A stretch of 64,000 nt of DNA from Flavitalea sp966112615 (GTDB lineage Bacteria > Bacteroidota > Bacteroidia > Chitinophagales > Chitinophagaceae): NCBI GenBank assembly GCA_966112615.1, contig CBHWDO010000001.1, forward strand, positions 310,001-374,000, given 5' to 3'. Made by a program: the position numbers and the translations under genes. The first letter of the stretch is position 1. Each line of letters opens with the position of its first letter. Of this stretch, positions 60,427-64,000 are shown piece after piece. The notes below the pieces were generated by a model. The model was not told where the DNA came from, did no database searches, and worked only from the letters and a program-made list of their open reading frames with translations.

Positions 60427-60633
60427 ATGAAAGGCACTATCATCATCGCGCTATTAGGACTTAGTCTCTGGGCATGCGATACACCAGAAACAACAACAGG
60501 AACCGATACTTCTACAGGGACTATGTCGACCGACACCATGACAAACTCAACCACCACTCCAACAACCACGGATACCACGGGTTCAGGAGGTGGAACAGAT
60601 ACCACTATGAACCGGAGAGACAGTCTTCGTTAG
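60427..60633 (+). CDS. Thr-rich mini-lipoprotein, first of a tandem pair
   Basis: The 68-aa protein has a signal peptide with lipobox (LSLWAC, Cys17). The mature part is mostly Thr, Ser, Asp and Gly, and it ends MNRRDSLR. No folded domain is likely. The following gene encodes a related protein with the same type of ending. I use the ATG at 60427, as an upstream in-frame ATG adds a polar segment. It is bounded by terminators on both sides. Confidence 0.75.
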   Translation: MKGTIIIALLGLSLWACDTPETTTGTDTSTGTMSTDTMTNSTTTPTTTDTTGSGGGTDTTMNRRDSLR

Positions 60634-60648
60634 TTTTGAAAGTCAGAT

Positions 60649-60678
60649 GGGGACCCATAAAATTTGGGTCTCCTTTTT
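60649..60678 (+). terminator. Terminator between the two mini-lipoprotein genes
   Basis: GGGGACCCA pairs with TGGGTCTCC (one wobble), followed by TTTTT. Each lipoprotein gene is thus probably its own transcript. Confidence 0.85.
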
Positions 60679-60695
60679 AATTAAAACCAATTCAG

Positions 60696-61013
60696 ATGAA
60701 AAAGATCTTATCGTTAGCAATTGTTGCTGCAATGTTTGCGGCTTGTGGAGAAGCAGGAAACGGTTCAGAAAATTATGCGGACTCAACCATATCCACTCCA
60801 AACAGTACAACTGATCCTGGAATGGGCAATGGTTCTGGTATGGATACCGCGACCATGGATACCACCGGGAATACGACCGGTTCAGGAACCGATTCAACAA
60901 CCGCTCCTGGAACAGGGTCGGGGGGAACCGGAACAGGAACCAATCCTTCTTCAGGAACCAGCTCTTCCGGAGTTCCGGGAGGTGGATCCAGGGGAACAGA
61001 TTCGCTGAGGTAA
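60696..61013 (+). CDS. Thr/Ser/Gly-rich lipoprotein, second of a tandem pair
   Basis: The 105-aa protein has a signal peptide with lipobox (AMFAAC, Cys17). The long low-complexity mature part contains GTGSGGTGTGTNPSSGTSSS and ends SRGTDSLR. The DSLR end and the composition match the preceding lipoprotein. Likely a disordered outer-membrane-attached peptide. Function unknown. A terminator follows 18 bp after the stop. Confidence 0.75.
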   Translation: MKKILSLAIVAAMFAACGEAGNGSENYADSTISTPNSTTDPGMGNGSGMDTATMDTTGNTTGSGTDSTTAPGTGSGGTGTGTNPSSGTSSSGVPGGGSRGTDSLR

Positions 61014-61030
61014 AAAATCAGTGCGAAAAA

Positions 61031-61056
61031 AGGGAGCTAAGGGCTCCCTTTTTTTA
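61031..61056 (+). terminator. Terminator after the second mini-lipoprotein gene
   Basis: AGGGAGC pairs with GCTCCCT over TAAGG, then TTTTTTT follows. Confidence 0.85.
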
Positions 61057-61152
61057 TGTTCATTAAAATCTTTTGAAAAAATCGTTAACCTGTTTAATGT
61101 TTTCATGAATAAATAGTTGTTCCCTTACCTTTAGGGACTGAAAACTTATATT

Positions 61153-62016
61153 ATGAGAATAGTTCAAGCTTTATTAATCGGAAGTACCAGTTTGCTGATG
61201 TTCTCTTGTGTCAGCAAGAAAAAGTTTGCAGCTGAGCAATTAAGATACACAGAGCTCAGTGCTAAACAGGCTCAATTGCAAAGCCAGTTATCTGCCTGCC
61301 AGGATTCAAGTGCTGCTTTTGCCAAAAGAAGAGCACAGTTGGAAGGAGAGATCGATGCGCTGAATAAGCAGATTGCTTTCCTGAAAGAAAACAACAATAC
61401 AGTGATCAACCAGTTGAAAGACCTTTCAGTTCTTTCTACCACACAGGCTGAAAGCATTAAAAAGTCGTTGGATAACCTGGGAGCAAAAGATGCTTATATC
61501 CAGGGATTGCAATCTGAGATGTCTAGAAAAGACTCTCTGAACATGGCTTTGGTAATGAACCTGAAGGGCGCATTGAATGATGTGAACGACCAGGATGTTG
61601 AGATCAAGGTTGAAAAAGGTGTAGTATTTATCTCAATTTCAGATAAGATGCTGTTCAAGAGCGGAAGTTATAATGTAACAGACAAGGCTAAAGTTGTATT
61701 AGGAAAGGTAGCGCAGGTGTTGAATGCTAATCCTGATATTCACTTCCTGGTGGAAGGACATACTGATAATGTTCCTATCACAACAGAAGCGATCAAGGAT
61801 AACTGGGATCTCAGCGTGCTGAGAGCAACTGCAGTAACCAGGATCCTACAAAACAACTATAAGATCGATCCGGCAAGAATGACTGCAGGTGGTAAGGGCG
61901 AATATGCTCCGATCACAAGCAATGATGATGCTGCAGGACGTGCTGCTAACCGCAGAACCCGCATTGTGATTCAACCACAGTTGGATCAGTTCTTCCAGTT
62001 GTTGGAGAAGAAGTAA
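61153..62016 (+). CDS. OmpA-family lipoprotein with N-terminal coiled coil
   Basis: The 287-aa protein has a signal peptide with Cys19 in LLMFSCVSK, so it is probably lipid-anchored. A coiled-coil region (about residues 25-135) rich in Gln, Lys, Ala and Leu follows. The OmpA-like peptidoglycan-binding domain ends the protein, with FLVEGHTDNVPI and NWDLSVLRATAVTRIL, and NRRTRIVIQPQ near the end. It would tether the outer membrane to the cell wall. A terminator follows 49 bp downstream. Confidence 0.92.
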   Translation: MRIVQALLIGSTSLLMFSCVSKKKFAAEQLRYTELSAKQAQLQSQLSACQDSSAAFAKRRAQLEGEIDALNKQIAFLKENNNTVINQLKDLSVLSTTQAESIKKSLDNLGAKDAYIQGLQSEMSRKDSLNMALVMNLKGALNDVNDQDVEIKVEKGVVFISISDKMLFKSGSYNVTDKAKVVLGKVAQVLNANPDIHFLVEGHTDNVPITTEAIKDNWDLSVLRATAVTRILQNNYKIDPARMTAGGKGEYAPITSNDDAAGRAANRRTRIVIQPQLDQFFQLLEKK

Positions 62017-62025
62017 TCCTTTTGA

Positions 62026-62061
62026 GTAAATCGGAAAGCGATAATCGGAAATCGGAAAGAA
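62026..62061 (+). repeat. AATCGGAAA words after the ompA gene
   Basis: The words ATCGGAAAG, ATCGGAAATCGG and AAAG recur in 36 bp directly before the ompA terminator. They are the same words as at 36341-36352. No inverted partner is present. Confidence 0.45.
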
Positions 62062-62064
62062 TAC

Positions 62065-62088
62065 AGGCCACCTACGGGTGGCCTTTTT
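62065..62088 (+). terminator. Terminator after the ompA gene
   Basis: AGGCCACC and GGTGGCCT pair perfectly over TACG, followed by TTTT. Confidence 0.9.
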
Positions 62089-62190
62089 GTTTTTGGGCAG
62101 AACAACACGGGGAAGTTTATTCAGATTTCCATTTTCCCGGATCTTGGCCTAACTTTTAATGCTGTTACATTACCATTAAAAATTATCACT

Positions 62191-63045
62191 ATGCTTTGGC
62201 AGGGAAGAAGACAAAGTTCCAATGTAGACGACCGCAGGGGAATCAGCGGCGGCGGACTGATCGCTGGTGGCGGTGTCATTGGCGTTATCATTTTTCTGAT
62301 CAACATGTTCATGGGTGGAGGAAATGTTGACCCCAATATTCTCAATCAATTACCGACAGGCGGACAATCACGTGAGTTATCTCCTGAAGAGAAAGCTGCT
62401 GATGACCAGCGTGCAGAATTCGTAAAAGTAGTTCTTGCAGATACCGAAGATGTGTGGAACAAGATCTTCTCTCAAAGTGGTGAGGATTATCCTGAACCAA
62501 CCCTTGTTTTATTTCGTGATGCTGTTCAATCGGGATGTGGGCAAGCTTCTTCCCAATCAGGACCATTCTATTGTCCGGCAGATCAAAAACTATACATTGA
62601 TCTTTCTTTCTACCAGGAATTACAGGATCGCTTCCGGGCACCAGGTGATTTTGCAATGGCTTATGTTGTAGCACATGAAGTAGGACATCATATTCAAACA
62701 TTGATGGGAACTTCTGCCAAGCTTCAGCGCGCTAGATCGTCCATGAGCCAGGAAGAATACAACAGGGAATCAGTAAAAATGGAATTACAGGCTGATTTCC
62801 TTGCGGGCGTTTGGGCACATCATGCACAGAGAATGAAAAATATATTGGAAGAAGGAGATATCGAAGAAGCACTGAATGCAGCTAATGCTATTGGTGATGA
62901 TCGTTTGCAAAGAGAAGCTACCGGCAGGGTGAGTCCTGAAAGCTTCACTCACGGAACCTCAGAACAAAGAATGTACTGGTTTAAAAAAGGATATCAAACC
63001 GGCGACATATCACAGGGCGATACCTTCAGCGCTCCTGATCTCTAA
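62191..63045 (+). CDS. ypfJ: Neutral zinc metallopeptidase (YpfJ family)
   Basis: The 284-aa protein has a single N-terminal membrane span (residues 25-45, IAGGGVIGVIIFLINMF). The metallopeptidase domain carries the zinc motif HEVGHHIQ near residue 170 and the third ligand in ELQADFLAGVW. The N-terminal Arg-rich stretch and RRQSSNVDDRRG are typical of YpfJ. Substrate unknown. The start is ATG at 62191 with two short A-rich words before it. Confidence 0.9.
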   Translation: MLWQGRRQSSNVDDRRGISGGGLIAGGGVIGVIIFLINMFMGGGNVDPNILNQLPTGGQSRELSPEEKAADDQRAEFVKVVLADTEDVWNKIFSQSGEDYPEPTLVLFRDAVQSGCGQASSQSGPFYCPADQKLYIDLSFYQELQDRFRAPGDFAMAYVVAHEVGHHIQTLMGTSAKLQRARSSMSQEEYNRESVKMELQADFLAGVWAHHAQRMKNILEEGDIEEALNAANAIGDDRLQREATGRVSPESFTHGTSEQRMYWFKKGYQTGDISQGDTFSAPDL

Positions 63046-63075
63046 ACCTTATCATTTTTTCATTGTTGACATTTT

Positions 63076-63888
63076 ATGCAAAAGATCAGGACGCTTTCCA
63101 TCGCGAATACAATAGCATTAGTGATCCATATCACGCTCTCTTATTTATCCCAGATCAAAGTATTTGGTAAGTATACTAATGCAGAAGTATCAGATAAATA
63201 TCCAACCTATTTCACGCCGGCAGGACTAACATTTGCCATTTGGGGTGTAATTTATTTATCGCTGATCGCATTTGTGATCTATCACCTGTATCACGCCTTC
63301 AAATCAGCAGAGGATCATTATGAAAACGTTGTAGTACAGAAGATAGGATGGCTGTTTGTGATCAATAATATATCAACTGCATTGTGGTTGTTCATGTTTG
63401 GCAATGACCTGATAGGTATGTCTTTATTGCTGATGATCATTCAGCTAATCACGCTGATCATGATCCATGTACGTTTGCAAATTCACGATGCATCAAGACC
63501 GCAGGCAAACAAGATCCTTACCCAATTTCCACTCAGTATTTATTTTGGATGGATCAGCATTGCAACAATTGCGAATACAAGTGTATTTCTGCAATCAATT
63601 AACTGGAGCGGAATAGGTATTACTGAGCCAAGCTGGGCAATTACCATGATTGCCATCGCAATTCTGATAACGATCTGGGTCATTAATAGAAAAAAGAATG
63701 TTGTTTTTGGATTGGTGGTGATCTGGGCTTTGTATGGTATCATTCTGAAAGCAAAAGAAACAGCAACTCCATCCTACGAACCTATTGAAATGGTATCATG
63801 GGGAGGAATTGCCATTTTATCTTTTGCCTGTTTGTTTGGATTGATAAGAAACCTTCGGACTGAACGTGTCCGGGCTGAACGCCCTTAA
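63076..63888 (+). CDS. TspO/MBR-like tryptophan-rich membrane protein
   Basis: The 270-aa protein has about seven to nine hydrophobic spans and the family stretch YFTPAGLTFAIWGVIYL near residue 50. It is longer than TspO (about 160 aa) and its relation to the porphyrin-binding proteins is a family similarity only. The last eleven residues (LRTERVRAERP) and the TAA stop are encoded inside a copy of the GGGCTGAACG repeat, so the original 3' end has probably been replaced. It ends convergent with the partial gene at the window edge. Confidence 0.75.
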   Translation: MQKIRTLSIANTIALVIHITLSYLSQIKVFGKYTNAEVSDKYPTYFTPAGLTFAIWGVIYLSLIAFVIYHLYHAFKSAEDHYENVVVQKIGWLFVINNISTALWLFMFGNDLIGMSLLLMIIQLITLIMIHVRLQIHDASRPQANKILTQFPLSIYFGWISIATIANTSVFLQSINWSGIGITEPSWAITMIAIAILITIWVINRKKNVVFGLVVIWALYGIILKAKETATPSYEPIEMVSWGGIAILSFACLFGLIRNLRTERVRAERP

Positions 63889-63894
63889 GGGCGG
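63856..63894 (+). repeat. GGGCTGAACG repeat that supplies the end of the TspO-like gene
   Basis: A first hairpin CGGAC / GTCCG around TGAACGT is followed by GGGCTGAACG, then by the palindrome GCCCTTAAGGGC. CGGGCTGAACGCCC is identical to 15582-15595. The stop codon TAA of the TspO-like gene lies in the palindrome's centre. Confidence 0.75.
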
Positions 63895-63895
63895 A

Positions 63896-64000
63896 CTACA
63901 ACAATGTCACTAATTTGGATGCTATTTCTGATTCTAAATTATCAGGTATCTCAATAGCTTCATCCCCCAACGGTACAAATCGTTTGAGCGAAGCATCGAA
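63896..64000 (-). CDS. C-terminus of an unidentified protein (partial)
   Basis: The reverse strand reads 34 codons from the window edge to a TAG at 63896-63898, without a break. The end contains RFVPLGDEAIEIPDNLE followed by a helical, acidic and hydrophobic tail. I cannot assign a family. The gene is convergent with the TspO-like gene, and only 7 bp separate the two stops. Confidence 0.55.
   Translation of the reverse strand, partial: FDASLKRFVPLGDEAIEIPDNLESEIASKLVTLL

Noticed and set aside
1..64000. tRNA, rRNA or riboswitch genes
   Set aside because: I looked through the larger gaps and saw no cloverleaf, rRNA-like or recognisable riboswitch sequence; a covariance search would be needed to exclude them fully.

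Overview
The window looks like a chromosomal segment of a Bacteroidota organism, most likely from the Chitinophagaceae/Sphingobacteriia side. This rests on a type IX secretion sorting tail (26059-27531), an E1 alpha-beta fused 2-oxoacid dehydrogenase, a GH3-LptB gene pair, a DUF4834 gene, exact TAnnTTTG -7 boxes upstream of genes, and the near absence of Shine-Dalgarno sequences. No rRNA, tRNA, CRISPR array, prophage or classical insertion sequence was recognised. The family placement is inference from gene content, not a phylogeny.

Layout. 1-5 kb: end of a secreted protein, adenylate kinase, a lipoprotein, PaaZ, a GxxExxY nuclease-fold protein beside a long palindrome, and a crotonase. 5-11 kb: a four-gene leftward RND efflux operon (small exported protein, adaptor, inner-membrane pump, outer-membrane factor). 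11-15.6 kb: leftward lptB-GH3-fabG and rightward metF. 15.7-19 kb: leftward pair of a thioredoxin-like protein and a parvulin foldase. 19-27.5 kb: a secreted Asp-box propeller protein, an aminotransferase, two tiny leftward genes, a glycosyltransferase overlapping an EamA transporter, and a T9SS-exported esterase-like protein. 27.7-34.7 kb: a PAS-rich histidine kinase, response regulator and SixA phosphatase in tight succession, an amidophosphoribosyltransferase-like protein, and a second very similar response regulator. 35-41.5 kb: a SurA-like foldase and the rimP-nusA-infB operon. 41.6-50.9 kb: DUF4834, HAD phosphatase, fused 2-oxoacid dehydrogenase E1, a 56-residue gene, a SWIM/SNF2 ATPase, a cyanophycinase-like peptidase and a YgiD-type dioxygenase. 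50.9-64 kb: YceI, a Rossmann protein, a Crp/Fnr regulator, an aldo/keto reductase, a SIMPL protein, an eRF1/BaeRF-like protein with Hsp20, MATE and AI-2E transporters, an L,D-transpeptidase, two threonine/serine-rich lipoproteins, OmpA, a zinc metallopeptidase and a TspO-like membrane protein.

Most genes are household or envelope functions: expression (rimP-nusA-infB), outer-membrane biogenesis and folding (lptB, two parvulin proteins, OmpA, L,D-transpeptidase), efflux and signalling. The least explained material is between genes. There are palindromic 'word' repeats (for example around 878-928, 3971-4096 and 4891-4970), a composite GGGCTGAACG-plus-hairpin element in two inverted copies (11247-11340 and 15603-15690), a 150-bp mirrored array of the same motif (44955-45105), and a copy that supplies the last codons and stop of the TspO-like gene (63856-63894). 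Three small genes of 40-56 codons, absent from ordinary length-filtered gene lists, are described at 23832-23966, 44698-44868 and 53533-53655.
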